This document shows positions 35,801 through 44,199 of a stretch of DNA of 64,000 nucleotides, in pieces; position 1 is the stretch's first letter; each line of letters starts with the position of its first letter. Origin of the DNA: Rhizobium anhuiense (GTDB lineage Bacteria; Pseudomonadota; Alphaproteobacteria; Rhizobiales; Rhizobiaceae); contig NZ_ML133528.1 of NCBI RefSeq assembly GCF_003985145.1, forward strand, positions 1-64,000. Direction: 5' to 3'. Under the pieces are notes generated by a model that saw nothing but the letters and a program-made list of their open reading frames with translations, did not search any database and was not told where the DNA came from. Made by a program: the position numbers and the translations under genes.

Positions 35801-36372
35801 CCGCCTCAGGCCTGGGGCTCGGCCTATCGATCGTCGACCGCATCGCCCGGGTGCTCAACCATCCGGTCGAACTGCAGTCGACCCATGGCAAGGGCACGGA
35901 ATTCCGCATCGCCATGCCGCTCGACGTCTCGCGCCCGGCCGCGGCGGCCGCGGCCGTCACGCCCGCCGACCGTCCGGGGCAGCCGCTGAGCGGACTGAAG
36001 ATCCTCTGCATCGACAACGAGCCGAAGATCCTCGAAGGCATGCGGCTGTTGATCAGCGGCTGGGGCTGCGAGGTGGAGGCGCTGGATTGCCTCGCCGACG
36101 TGATATCAAGCGACGGCCAGGGAGGACCGCCTGACATCGTCATCGCCGATTATCATCTCGGCGACGGCACCGGCATAGCCGCCATCCTGCATCTGCGCCG
36201 GCAGTTCGGCGCCGATATCCCTGCCCTGATGATCACCGCCGACCGGACACCGGAGGTGCGCAGCGAGGCCGAGCGATACGGCATCGCCGTTCAGCACAAA
36301 CCCGTGCGGCCGGCGGCGCTGCGCGCCTATATCACCCAGATATCCGGCCTCAAGCGCGCCGCCGCTGAGTAA
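32854..36372 (+). CDS. Sodium/solute symporter-like hybrid sensor histidine kinase
   Basis: Very large signalling protein, 1172 residues. The first about 500 residues form 12-13 membrane helices of the sodium:solute symporter fold (AVASYGDRKNRSP, AIYCTSWTYFGSVG). A linker and PAS-like domain (about 645-770, MDQGIAVFDSSNRLTIWNRR) and a coiled coil lead to a dimerisation domain with phosphohistidine H816 (AAGHDILQPLN), an ATPase domain (NAIKYT, DSGIGIP, GLGLGLSIV) and a C-terminal receiver with D1099 (IADYHLGDG) and K in HKPVRP. It resembles CbrA-type kinases that couple substrate transport or binding to signalling, plus a receiver. No partner regulator adjacent. Ligand unknown. Confidence 0.93.
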   Translation: MLPGWVIFASAFGYLLLLFAVASYGDRKNRSPGMLGPGTLEGGWPVVYALSLAIYCTSWTYFGSVGLAAQRGLEFAGIYIGPILVFTLGMPLLRRIIELAKAEKLTSVADFVAARYGKNPTVATIVALISLIGAIPYIALQLKAISSTVSAMVNPSDYGIGSGNLYFLDLPLLATLVLACFAIMFGTRHTDATEHQDGLILAVSMESVVKLFAFLTAGVCVIWFLFDGPTDLWQKTVDNELVMSALSYHTPISRWITLILLSAFAIILLPRQFHVTVVENRTPKQLKLAGFLFPTYLIAINLFVLPVAIGGLLTFGGAGNADFYMLSLPLAGQMPVISLIIFIGGFSAATAMVIVDSVALSIMVSNDIIMPIFLRRKLAGRASLRDNFAKTLLNIRRSAIFAVLLFGYAYYRSTDSTAGLASIGLLSFAAIAQIAPALFGGLIWRRANARGAILGLSSGFIIWVYLLFLPSLGGPDYSYVASAVLGFIFPGTTLFTAADADPLVNATVMSLLVNTAFFIVGSLTRNARPLERIQAGIFVKRHSRSQFATRGWKTRISVGDLKAAISRYLGEERMQRSFTTYEQSSGRKLEDEQPADMALIHFSEQLLGSAIGSSSARLVLSLILQKIEDASSDTAWLLDQASEALQYNQDMLQTALSQMDQGIAVFDSSNRLTIWNRRFRQLLDLPESAGQVGFPLSEIVTTLSQRGDIAPGDLSQTVRHFLTLDKPFSLVLDGGERIIEVRSNAMPDKGIVATFTDITQRVTADQALKQANETLEQRVAERTAELTRVNRELGEARAAADEANIGKTRFFAAAGHDILQPLNAARLYSSALVERMAQSDNSPIVRNIDSALESVETILGAVLDISRLDTGAMRPRLAAVALSDLLKRIETDFAPIAREKQLKLVVMPTSLRVRSDPNLLRRLVQNLVSNAIKYTITGKVLVGARRRGNQVIIQVIDSGIGIPPSKFRTVFKEFARLDEGAKTASGLGLGLSIVDRIARVLNHPVELQSTHGKGTEFRIAMPLDVSRPAAAAAAVTPADRPGQPLSGLKILCIDNEPKILEGMRLLISGWGCEVEALDCLADVISSDGQGGPPDIVIADYHLGDGTGIAAILHLRRQFGADIPALMITADRTPEVRSEAERYGIAVQHKPVRPAALRAYITQISGLKRAAAE

Positions 36373-36380
36373 GAGACCGC

Positions 36381-36938
36381 TTACAGCGCCGCGCCCATGA
36401 CGCGGGCGACGAGATCGCGCACGCGTGCTGCATCCGGCACATCGCCGAACAGGATGCGGTACATGATCGGCGCCACCACCTGGTCCATGACCCGGTCGAC
36501 ATCCGGAAAGGCGTCGCCGCGAGTCTTCGCCCTCTCGGCGATGAGACCGATCTGCTGGCGGGTAAATTCAGCGCATTTACAGGCATTTGCGCCGGCCTGC
36601 GCCGCCAGCACGTCGCGGATCATCTCGCGGCCCGGCCCGGAGGACATTTCCTCGGCATATTGCTCGGCCCAGGCCTGAAGATCGGCTCTGCCGCTGCCGG
36701 CATCGACCGGCTGCATATCCGGCCGCAGCCGATCGACGGCGACATCGGCGAGAAGTTCCTGCAGGTCGCCCCAGCGGCGATAGATGGTCGACGGCGTCAC
36801 CCCCGCCTTGCCGGCAATCAGCGGGATCGTCACATCGGCACGGCTCATCTCAGCCATCAACTCACGCACCGCCTTGTGCACCGATGCCTGAACCCTGGCG
36901 CTTCGGCCGCCCGGACGGAGATTCTCTTTCACTGTCAT
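36381..36938 (-). CDS. TetR-family transcriptional regulator
   Basis: Repressor-type protein, 185 residues from the ATG at 36938. The N-terminal helix-turn-helix is VTIPLIAGKAGVTPSTIYRRWGDL; the ligand domain is family-typical (TetR_C-like, about 80-180). It is divergent from an MFS efflux gene 132 bp away, the classic layout for a repressor of its own efflux pump. Two palindromes in that gap are candidate operators. The inducer is unknown. Confidence 0.92.
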   Translation of the reverse strand: MTVKENLRPGGRSARVQASVHKAVRELMAEMSRADVTIPLIAGKAGVTPSTIYRRWGDLQELLADVAVDRLRPDMQPVDAGSGRADLQAWAEQYAEEMSSGPGREMIRDVLAAQAGANACKCAEFTRQQIGLIAERAKTRGDAFPDVDRVMDQVVAPIMYRILFGDVPDAARVRDLVARVMGAAL

Positions 36939-37070
36939 GCGCGCAACTTTCCCCCTTTTACGCCGATGGTTCAAAATCTTTGACAGACCTATTAATGCAA
37001 ATAATTTGCTTTTACAAAATGCCGGCTCTACATAGGCTAAAGCAATGGTTTAGCTTTAAGGGGCTTATAT
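36939..37070. promoter_or_regulatory. Divergent tetR/MFS control region with two palindromes
   Basis: A perfect 13-bp palindrome GCAAATAATTTGC lies at 36997-37009, and GCTAAA (N7) TTTAGC at 37036-37054, 17 bp before the MFS ATG. Either could be the TetR operator; their position between divergent genes supports this but does not prove it. Confidence 0.55.
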
Positions 37071-38273
37071 ATGGTCGCCGCCGCCAAATCCACAGAGAAT
37101 TCGCCGCGCCCCTCGATCGGTTTTCATGCGCTGACGCTCGCCACCTTCTTCGGCGCCTCCGCGGCGCCGACGCCGCTCTACCGGATCTACCAGGAAAACT
37201 TCTCCGTCTCGCCGGTGCTGATCACGGTGATCTTCGCGGTCTACGCCTTCGCGCTGCTGGCGGCATTGCTGACTGCCGGTTCGATCTCGGATCATCTCGG
37301 CCGCAAGCCGGTGATCTTTTTCGCCCTGGTGCTCGAAATCATCGCCATGGGCCTCTTCGTCGTCGCCAGCGGCCCCGGCTGGCTGATTGCGGCGCGGATC
37401 GTCCAGGGGCTGGCGACCGGGATCGCCGGCGCTTCGCTCGGAGCGGCGCTCGTCGATGTCGACCGGGCCAAGGGCCAGATCGTCAACTCGATTGCGCCGC
37501 TTTCCGGCATGGCGGTGGGCGCGGTCGGCACGAGCGCCCTGATCCAATACGGCCCCTTCCCGATGCATCTGGTCTATGCGCTGCTGCTTGTCGCCTTCAC
37601 GCTGCAGGCGGCTGCCATCTGGCTGACGCGCGAGAGCGGGGCCACACGGCCCGGCGCGCTCGGCTCGCTGATCCCGCGGGTCACCGTTCCGCCGCAGGTG
37701 AAACGGCCGCTCTCGCTGGTGACGCCGATCAACATCGCCAACTGGACGCTTGCCGGCTTCTATCTCTCCCTGGTGCCGTCGTTGGTCGCCACCACCACCG
37801 GCAGCCGGGCGCCGCTGACGGGCGGGGCCGTCGTCACCGCATTGATGGTGAGCGGGGCGATCGCCGTCTATCTCAGGCGCAGCAAGACAGCCTCGGCCAA
37901 TCTCGGTTTCGGCGTGTCGGCCAAGACGCTCGGCATCCTGACCGTCGTCGCCGGCGTGCATCTCGCCAATGTGCCGCTGCTGCTCGTCGGCACGATTTTT
38001 ACCGGCGCCGGTTTCGGCACCAATTTCCTCGGGTCGATCGGCACGATCATGCCGCTTGCCAAACCGGACGAGCGGGCCGGGCTGCTGTCGGCCTTCTACG
38101 TGCAGAGCTACCTCGCCTTCAGCCTGCCGGCGATCCTTGCCGGGTTCCTGGCGAAATCAGCCGGTTACGCACTGACAACCGACATTTATGCGACGGCAAT
38201 CCTGCTGCTGATGGGCGCCGGACTGTTGAGCATTCGCGCCGACCGGCGCAGGGTGGCGGAGAGCGCCGCCTGA
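37071..38273 (+). CDS. MFS transporter
   Basis: Inner-membrane 12-helix major facilitator of 400 residues, probable drug/metabolite efflux. The loop between helices 2 and 3 reads DHLGRKPVIFF, the family signature; further GPGWLIAARIVQGLATGIAG (helix 4) is typical of drug exporters. Divergent from the TetR gene that probably controls it. Confidence 0.92.
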   Translation: MVAAAKSTENSPRPSIGFHALTLATFFGASAAPTPLYRIYQENFSVSPVLITVIFAVYAFALLAALLTAGSISDHLGRKPVIFFALVLEIIAMGLFVVASGPGWLIAARIVQGLATGIAGASLGAALVDVDRAKGQIVNSIAPLSGMAVGAVGTSALIQYGPFPMHLVYALLLVAFTLQAAAIWLTRESGATRPGALGSLIPRVTVPPQVKRPLSLVTPINIANWTLAGFYLSLVPSLVATTTGSRAPLTGGAVVTALMVSGAIAVYLRRSKTASANLGFGVSAKTLGILTVVAGVHLANVPLLLVGTIFTGAGFGTNFLGSIGTIMPLAKPDERAGLLSAFYVQSYLAFSLPAILAGFLAKSAGYALTTDIYATAILLLMGAGLLSIRADRRRVAESAA

Positions 38274-38282
38274 GGACGCAGT

Positions 38283-38726
38283 TCAGGGCTTGAGATCGAG
38301 CAGCGCCCGGCCGCTGCCATCCATGGCGAAGGGCACCGAGGCGTGCTGGTGGGCGACCAGCCAGCGGCCATCCCGCTTGACGAGGCCCAGCGTCTGGCGA
38401 AACCAGAGATCGACTTCAGCGCCATCGGTCTTGGTTCCCGTCATGCGCATGAGGCCGCTCCAGAAAGCGACATCTTCGCCGGCCGTCAGCTTGGCATCGC
38501 GCACCTCGCCGCCGATCGGGCCTTCCCAGGTATCGAACCAGGCCTGCAGACCCGCCTCGTCCTGGCCGTAATAGGCAAGCGGCGGCGCCAGCGAAAACTC
38601 GACGGAATCCTCCACCTCGTAAGAAAGCGCGTCCTTGGCATTCTTTTCGCCCAGCGCCTTGGCGCGCATCATCAGCATGGCGATGATCGCCTCTTCCTCG
38701 ATCCTGGCACTCGCTTCGTCTTTCAC
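38283..38726 (-). CDS. SnoaL-like/nuclear-transport-factor-2 fold protein
   Basis: 147-residue soluble protein of the NTF2-like superfamily (YybH/SnoaL type): EEEAIIAMLMMRAKALGEKN forms the first helix, SFEFSLAPPLAYYG-like strand, EGPIGGEVRDAKLTAGEDVA and GRWLVAHQHASVPF close the cone. Such proteins are often of unassigned catalytic function. It converges with the MFS gene (9-bp gap). Confidence 0.83.
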   Translation of the reverse strand: MKDEASARIEEEAIIAMLMMRAKALGEKNAKDALSYEVEDSVEFSLAPPLAYYGQDEAGLQAWFDTWEGPIGGEVRDAKLTAGEDVAFWSGLMRMTGTKTDGAEVDLWFRQTLGLVKRDGRWLVAHQHASVPFAMDGSGRALLDLKP

Positions 38727-38844
38727 ATCAGTTCTCCTTCTCCGTTATGGACAGAGGACGAAGGGGAGGACGACGATCCGACAGGGATGGTTCTCGGTTT
38801 GCGTAACTCCGGCAAAACTGCTGCGCAGTCTTGCTGGAATTGCT

Positions 38845-39249
38845 TCAGAGATAACGCGTCACTTCAGGTTCGTTCCACCAGGCATCGTGCCTGCCGTCGT
38901 AATAACGGACCGGCAGTGCTGCCAGTTCCTCAGGGGTGACATCGTCGAGGCAGGCGATGTTGATCGAGACATAGGCGCCGCCGATCGCTTCGACATAACC
39001 GTCGCCAAAGGCTGACACACCGCAGGTGCGGCAGAAGCGGTGATGACCGCTCATGGTGTTGAACTGGTAATCGGTCGTTTCCACCGGATCGCACATCAGC
39101 CGGAAATCCTCCGGCTTGACGTTGGCGCCCCAATAGCGGCGCTTGGTGCAGATCGAGCAATTGCAGCGGCCGGTGCCTTCCTCAAGGTCGATGTCCACCT
39201 CGTAGTGCACTTTGCCGCAATGGCAGCTTCCTCTGTAGGTTTTCTTCAT
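38845..39249 (-). CDS. GFA family (glutathione-dependent formaldehyde-activating-like) zinc protein
   Basis: 134 residues with the GFA zinc pattern: CHCGKVHYEV, GRCNCSICTKRRYWGA and HRFCRTCGVSAFG supply seven cysteines. The family is named after formaldehyde activation, but most members have no proven activity. It starts at ATG 39249; the longer open frame upstream is the shadow of the MarR gene. It is divergent from the MarR gene, with two palindromes in between, and is a plausible target of that regulator. Confidence 0.9.
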   Translation of the reverse strand: MKKTYRGSCHCGKVHYEVDIDLEEGTGRCNCSICTKRRYWGANVKPEDFRLMCDPVETTDYQFNTMSGHHRFCRTCGVSAFGDGYVEAIGGAYVSINIACLDDVTPEELAALPVRYYDGRHDAWWNEPEVTRYL

Positions 39250-39289
39250 GGCGCTCTCCTCCCTTGGCGTTGCCTTTGCCATTCCAATA

Positions 39290-39305
39290 TGACAATATGT
39301 TGTCA
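39290..39305. promoter_or_regulatory. Palindromic operator, site 1, between GFA and marR genes
   Basis: TGACAA-TATG-TTGTCA, a 6-bp-arm inverted repeat 40 bp upstream of the GFA start. Same core as site 2, so both are probably bound by the MarR-type protein encoded next door. Confidence 0.75.
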
Positions 39306-39326
39306 CTATGGATGAGATACAAAATG

Positions 39327-39340
39327 GACAACATGTTGTC
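39327..39340. promoter_or_regulatory. Palindromic operator, site 2, upstream of marR
   Basis: Perfect 14-bp palindrome GACAACATGTTGTC, 24 bp before the ATG at 39365. It shares ACAA...TTGT with site 1 (centre spacing 36 bp). Its place inside the longer open frame from 39308 supports the later start. Confidence 0.78.
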
Positions 39341-39364
39341 AAACGAAATCGACCGGAGCGAACG

Positions 39365-39808
39365 ATGGAAGGGGACGCCTTTTCCGCTTTCGCGATCACC
39401 GCCCTTCGCCTCGCCGGCCATCTGACGGCGGCCGGCGACCAGCTGGCAAAGCCGGCGGGACAAACCAGCGCACGTTGGCAGGTGCTGGCCGCAGCGCGGC
39501 GCGGCGACATGTCGGTGGCGCAGATCGCCCGCGCCCTCGGCCTCGCCCGCCAGGGCGTGCAACGGCTTGCCGATGTGCTGGAGGGCGAAGGGCTGATCGC
39601 CTATGCCGACAATCCGCAGCACCAGCGCGCCAAACTGGTGCGACTGACGGCGGAAGGGGCCGCACGGCTCGGCGTCATCGAGATCGCGCAGGCCGGATGG
39701 GCGGACGGGCTGGGTGCCGCGTTTACGACAGCCGAACTCGATGCGGCGCGGGCGGTGATGGCGCGGGTGATGGAGATGCTGGAGGGTGGTGAGACGGGTG
39801 GAGGTTGA
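39365..39808 (+). CDS. MarR-family transcriptional regulator
   Basis: Winged-helix regulator, 147 residues from ATG 39365 (GGAGCG upstream). The core is SARWQVLAAARRGDMSVAQIA, LGLARQGVQRLADVLEGEGL and ADNPQHQRAKLVRLTAEG (wing). An upstream ATG at 39308 has no ribosome binding site and would put an operator inside the gene. Two palindromes upstream suggest autoregulation and control of the divergent GFA gene. Confidence 0.92.
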   Translation: MEGDAFSAFAITALRLAGHLTAAGDQLAKPAGQTSARWQVLAAARRGDMSVAQIARALGLARQGVQRLADVLEGEGLIAYADNPQHQRAKLVRLTAEGAARLGVIEIAQAGWADGLGAAFTTAELDAARAVMARVMEMLEGGETGGG

Positions 39809-39955
39809 GTGGTTTAGCTGCCTTGCGAGGCTTGTTGTCGCTGGCGGCGAATTCAATTGGTGGTGCGAAAGATTCTTTGAGGTCGTGCCGTGGCCGCAGA
39901 GGGAGTGTCGCGGACGCATTTCTTAGGAAAGAGCACAGCATCTGCCAGCCAGAAA

Positions 39956-39981
39956 CAAAAAAAGGCCGGGCTAACCCGACC
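39956..39981 (-). terminator. Rho-independent terminator of the cold-shock gene
   Basis: On the minus strand, GGTCGGG-TTAG-CCCGGCC (7-bp stem with one G-U pair) followed by eight T, 77 bp downstream of the cspA-like stop. The plus-strand marR gene ends at 39808 on the other side. Confidence 0.85.
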
Positions 39982-40057
39982 TTCCCTGCTATCTCAACGA
40001 ACCGTGCCAGTACATCCGTGGTCACGATCCGGAGATGATATTCAAAGCCTTAAAGGC

Positions 40058-40267
40058 TCAGGCCGCCTGGAGGCGGTCTGCCGACATCTTGCCGGACTTG
40101 TTGTCGCGGACGAGCTCGTAAGACAGCTTCTGGCCATCCTTGAGATCGCGCATGCCAGCACGTTCAACGGCGGAGATGTGGACGAAAACGTCGGCTGCGC
40201 CGTCATCCGGCTGAATGAAGCCGAAGCCCTTGGTTGCGTTGAACCACTTTACGGTACCAGTGCTCAT
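40058..40267 (-). CDS. Cold-shock protein, CspA family
   Basis: RNA chaperone of 69 residues, single OB fold. RNP1 KGFGFIQPDDG and RNP2 DVFVHISAVERAG are intact; MSTGTVKWFNATK at the start is canonical. Long 5' region (over 200 bp without a gene before the next CDS) is typical of cold-shock mRNAs, and a terminator follows. Several paralogues are expected in the genome, so no specific symbol is given. Confidence 0.96.
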   Translation of the reverse strand: MSTGTVKWFNATKGFGFIQPDDGAADVFVHISAVERAGMRDLKDGQKLSYELVRDNKSGKMSADRLQAA

Positions 40268-40539
40268 GACGATATCCTTTTCGAATCGTTCATAGAAGAA
40301 TGCAGCCCGGACAGATGCCCAAGCGGCGATGAAAACCGATTTTGGAGGAAGTTCGCCAGGAACGACGCTAGCGCCGTTTCAAAGTTCATCTAGCAAGATC
40401 GATGCGTGAACGTTTAATCGGGAATTGTGTCCGTGGCAAGGCCGCAACAAGGAAAAGTCGAGTTCAGCGGGTCAAGCGTTCTCTAACGTTGTGCCGCGGC
40501 AGGCCAGAGCGGGCGCCGCGGCACGAGGGCAAAGGCGGC
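40268..40539. other. Intergenic region upstream of cspA and downstream of fadB-like gene
   Basis: About 270 bp. The left part should contain the long 5' leader and promoter of the cold-shock gene. At 40491-40524 a perfect 10-bp inverted repeat GTGCCGCGGC / GCCGCGGCAC with 14-nt loop lies 15 bp after the stop of the beta-oxidation operon and probably ends it, though no T-run follows. Confidence 0.55.
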
Positions 40540-42756
40540 CTAAGCCGCCTGCCCCACCTTCGCATAGGGATCGAACCGCCCGTAGAAGGTCTCGCCCTTG
40601 GCGGCCATGTCCTTCAACAGCGGCGTCGGTTGGAAGTGATTTCCGTAAGCACCAGCTAACTTTTCGGCCAGCTCCACGAAGGTCTTGGCACCCATGCCGT
40701 CGATATAGCTCAGCGCCCCGCCGGTATAGGGCGCGAAGCCGAAGCCGAGGATCGAACCGACATCCGCCTCGCGCGGATCGGTGACGATGCCTTCCTCGAC
40801 GGTGCGGGCGGCTTCCAGCGCGATGGTGACGAGGAAGCGCTGCTTCAGGACGTTGACATCAACTTCATCCGCCGGCTTCTGCGGGTAGAGCGTCTTGAGA
40901 TCAGGCCAGAGCGACTTCTTCGCCGGCTTCGGCGGATAGTCGTAGAAGCCCTTGGAATTCTTGCGGCCGAAGCGGCCCTCCTTCTCCACCATGCGGGAGA
41001 TCAGCTCCATATGCCTCGGGTCGATGGCCCTTTCACCGAGATCGGCGACCGTCGCCTTGAGGATCTTCAGCGAGAGGTCGATGGCGACCTCGTCGTTCAG
41101 CGCCAAAGGACCGACCGGCATGCCGGCCATCTTGGCGGCATTTTCGATCATCACAGGCGGCACGCCCTCGATCAGCATGTCGTAGCTTTCCGACATGTAG
41201 CGCAGCACGCAGCGATTGACGAAGAAGCCGCGGGTGTCGTTGACGACGATCGGCGTCTTCTTGATGGCGGCGACATAATCCAAAGCAACGGCCAGCGCCT
41301 TGTCGCCGGTTTCGCTTCCGAGGATGACCTCGGTCAGCATCATCTTCTCGACGGGCGAGAAGAAATGGATGCCGATGAAATCGGTAGGCCGCTTCGAATT
41401 CTTCGCAAGACCCGAGATCGGCAAGGTCGAGGTATTGGAGGCGAAAATCGCGCCCTCCGGCAGCACGGCTTCAACAGCCTCGATGACGGCTTTTTTCACC
41501 TCGCGGTCCTCGAACACCGCCTCGATGACGAGATCTGTGTTGGCAAGGTCGGCATAATCGGCCGACGGCGTGATGCGGGAGAGCAGTGCGGCTGCCTCGT
41601 CCTGGGTAAGACGTCCCTTACCGACAGAATCCTTGACCAGGCCTTCGGAGACGGTTTTGCCCTTGGTTGCCGCTTCGATGTCACGGTCGATCAGCGTCAC
41701 CGGAATGCCGGCGGCGGCAGTGACATAAGCGATCGAGGCGCCCATGAAGCCGGCGCCGACGACGCCGACATGTTTCAGCTCGGTCTTCGGGATGCCTGCC
41801 GGGCGGCGGGCGCCCTTGCCGAGCTCCTGCATGGAGATAAACAGCGAACGGATCATCGAGAAGGCTTCGCGGGTCTGCAGCACCTCGGTGAAATAACGCT
41901 GCTCGATCTTCAGGCCGGTGTCGAACGGCACCTGCAGGCCTTCATAGACGCATTTCAGGATGGCAAGCGCTGCCGGATAATTGCCCGATGTTTCCCGGCG
42001 CAGGATCGCCGGCGCCGCCGGCCAGAGCTGGGCGGAGGCTGGCGTCCAGATGCCGCCGCCCGGCGCCTTGAAGCCCTTCTCGTCCCAGGGGGCGACCGGC
42101 TTCAGGCCATCCTTGATCATCTGCTTGGCGGCGGGGATAAGCTGATCCGGCTCGACCACCTGATGCACGAGGTTCATCGCCTTGGCGCGGGAGCCGGTCA
42201 GCGACTGGCCCGTCGTCATCATCTGCAGCGCATCCTGGGCGTTCGCCAACCGCGGCACACGCTGGGTGCCGCCGGCGCCGGGGAAGATGCCGACCTTCAC
42301 CTCGGGCAGCGCGATCTTGACGCTCTTGGCATTGGAGGCAACGCGGCCGTGGCAGGCGAGCGACAGTTCAAAGGCGCCGCCCATGCAGGTGCCGTTGATG
42401 GCGGACACCCAGGGCTTGCCGGATGTTTCGAGCTTGCGGAACAGGCCGCTCATGCGGCCGACCAGGCCGAAGAGGGTCTGCACCGCCGTTTGCGGGCTCT
42501 TTGCCTTCTCCTCCTGATAGGAACTGAACATCGACTTGATCATCGAGAGGTCAGCACCGCCGGAGAAGGAGGACTTGCCCGAGGTAAAGACGACACCCTT
42601 GACGGCGGCATCGGCGGTCGTGGCGTCGATGATGGCGTCGAGTTCGGCCATCACCTCGGCGGTGAAGACGTTCATCGATTTGCCGGGCATGTCCCAGGTG
42701 ACGAGAGCGATGCCGTCGGCGTCGGTTTCGAGCGTGAAATTGGTGTAGGTGCTCAT
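40540..42756 (-). CDS. FadB/FadJ-type 3-hydroxyacyl-CoA dehydrogenase/enoyl-CoA hydratase
   Basis: Bifunctional beta-oxidation enzyme, 738 residues. N-terminal crotonase domain (about 1-190: VVFTSGKSSFSGGADLSMI, NGTCMGGAFELSLACHG, LPEVKVGIFPGAGGTQR) and NAD-binding dehydrogenase (about 330-510: HVGVVGAGFMGASIAYVTA, FASNTSTLPISGLA, GIHFFSPVEKMMLTEVI), then two C-terminal helical domains (DTRGFFVNRCVLRYM, GFGFAPYTGGALSYID). Hydrates enoyl-CoA and oxidises the 3-hydroxy product. Third gene of the acyl-CoA dehydrogenase-thiolase-FadB operon (69 bp after the thiolase stop). Confidence 0.95.
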   Translation of the reverse strand: MSTYTNFTLETDADGIALVTWDMPGKSMNVFTAEVMAELDAIIDATTADAAVKGVVFTSGKSSFSGGADLSMIKSMFSSYQEEKAKSPQTAVQTLFGLVGRMSGLFRKLETSGKPWVSAINGTCMGGAFELSLACHGRVASNAKSVKIALPEVKVGIFPGAGGTQRVPRLANAQDALQMMTTGQSLTGSRAKAMNLVHQVVEPDQLIPAAKQMIKDGLKPVAPWDEKGFKAPGGGIWTPASAQLWPAAPAILRRETSGNYPAALAILKCVYEGLQVPFDTGLKIEQRYFTEVLQTREAFSMIRSLFISMQELGKGARRPAGIPKTELKHVGVVGAGFMGASIAYVTAAAGIPVTLIDRDIEAATKGKTVSEGLVKDSVGKGRLTQDEAAALLSRITPSADYADLANTDLVIEAVFEDREVKKAVIEAVEAVLPEGAIFASNTSTLPISGLAKNSKRPTDFIGIHFFSPVEKMMLTEVILGSETGDKALAVALDYVAAIKKTPIVVNDTRGFFVNRCVLRYMSESYDMLIEGVPPVMIENAAKMAGMPVGPLALNDEVAIDLSLKILKATVADLGERAIDPRHMELISRMVEKEGRFGRKNSKGFYDYPPKPAKKSLWPDLKTLYPQKPADEVDVNVLKQRFLVTIALEAARTVEEGIVTDPREADVGSILGFGFAPYTGGALSYIDGMGAKTFVELAEKLAGAYGNHFQPTPLLKDMAAKGETFYGRFDPYAKVGQAA

Positions 42757-42824
42757 CTTGGGAATTCCTCTCCCTGAATTCTTTTGCCGTGGAGCCCTCT
42801 CCCCTTGTGGAGAGGGCTATCCCA

Positions 42825-44033
42825 TCAAACGCGTTCGATGACCGTTGCCGTGCCCATGCCGGCGCCGATGCAGAGCGTCACCAGCGCGGTGTTGAGGTCG
42901 CGGCGCTCGAGTTCGTCCAGCACGGTGCCGAGGATCATTGCGCCGGTGGCGCCGAGCGGATGGCCCATGGCGATGGCGCCGCCATTGACGTTGATCTTGT
43001 CGTGATCGATCTCGAAGGCCTGCATGTAGCGCAGCACCACGGCGGCAAAGGCCTCGTTCAGTTCGAATAGGTCGATGTCGGCAAGGCTCATGCCTGTCCG
43101 CTTTAGCAGCTTCTCGGTGACGTCGACGGGTCCGGTCAGCATCAGGGCCGGATCGGAGCCGATATTGGCGAAAGCCTTGATGCGGGCGCGCGGCTTGATC
43201 CCCATGCTCTGGCCGCCGGCCTTGGAGCCGAGCAGCACGACGCCGGCGCCATCGACGATGCCGGAGGAATTGCCGGCATGATGGACATAATTGATGCGCT
43301 CGATCTCCGGATGGGCCTGGATGCCGACCGCCTCGAAGCCGCCCATCTCGCCGGGCATCTGGAAGGACGGATTGAGGGAGGCGAGCGCCTGCATGTCGGT
43401 GCCGGGGCGCATATGCTCGTCCTTATCAAGGATCGTCAGGCCGTTCTGGTCCTTGACCGGAACAACCGACTTGTCGAACCAGCCCTTTTCCCAGGCATGG
43501 GCGGCGCGCTTCTGGCTCTCGACCGCATAGGCGTCGACATCGGTCCTGTTGAAACCGTATTTGGTGGCGATGAGATCGGCCGAGACGCCCTGCGGCATGA
43601 AATAGGCCGGGAAATTCACCGAAGGGTCCATGAACCAGGCGCCGCCGGACATGCCGAGGCCGACGCGCGACATGCTTTCGACGCCGCCGGCGATGACGAT
43701 GTCGTCGGCCCCTTGGGCGATCTTGCCGGCACCGAAATTGACGGCATCGAGGCCGGAAGCGCAGAAGCGGGAGATCTGCATGCCGGGCGCCTTGGTGGAG
43801 TAACCGGCTTCGAAGGCGGCGGCCTTGGGGATGACGGCGCCGGCATCCATGACCGGATCGACGCAGCCCATGATGATGTCGTCGACCGTCGATGTATCAA
43901 GCCCGTTGCGGTCGCGGATTGCTTCCAGCGTCTTTGCCGCGAGGCGGACGGATGGCACCTCATGCAGGGCGCCGTCCTTCTTGCCGCGGCCGCGCGGCGT
44001 ACGCACGTGGTCGTAAATGAAAACCTCGGTCAT
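42825..44033 (-). CDS. Acetyl-CoA C-acyltransferase (thiolase)
   Basis: Thiolytic last step of beta-oxidation, 402 residues. Catalytic Cys in SRFCASGLDAVNFGAGKI, the HPLGATGA loop with catalytic His (GGAIAMGHPLGATGA) and second Cys in TLCIGAGMGTATV are all present. Its partner for the multifunctional protein is the gene 69 bp downstream; the acyl-CoA dehydrogenase gene is upstream. Hence FadA-like, though biosynthetic thiolases look similar. Confidence 0.95.
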   Translation of the reverse strand: MTEVFIYDHVRTPRGRGKKDGALHEVPSVRLAAKTLEAIRDRNGLDTSTVDDIIMGCVDPVMDAGAVIPKAAAFEAGYSTKAPGMQISRFCASGLDAVNFGAGKIAQGADDIVIAGGVESMSRVGLGMSGGAWFMDPSVNFPAYFMPQGVSADLIATKYGFNRTDVDAYAVESQKRAAHAWEKGWFDKSVVPVKDQNGLTILDKDEHMRPGTDMQALASLNPSFQMPGEMGGFEAVGIQAHPEIERINYVHHAGNSSGIVDGAGVVLLGSKAGGQSMGIKPRARIKAFANIGSDPALMLTGPVDVTEKLLKRTGMSLADIDLFELNEAFAAVVLRYMQAFEIDHDKINVNGGAIAMGHPLGATGAMILGTVLDELERRDLNTALVTLCIGAGMGTATVIERV

Positions 44034-44199
44034 ATCTCATCTCCCTGACGGCGCGGCGGCGCCGGTGAATTCGTGTCTTTTCTCTTCTCCCCGGTGGAAG
44101 AAGGTAGCCTCGAAGAGGTCGGATGTGAGGGCCAGAGCGACAAACTCGAGCTTGCTTGCGCGCGGCTGCTCGCTCCTTTGTCGCTCACCCCTTCATCTG

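Noticed and set aside
41011..42777. 588-codon plus-strand frame opposite the FadB-like gene
   Set aside because: Long antisense frame typical of high-GC codon bias; composition is Arg/His/Gly-rich and unlike protein families.
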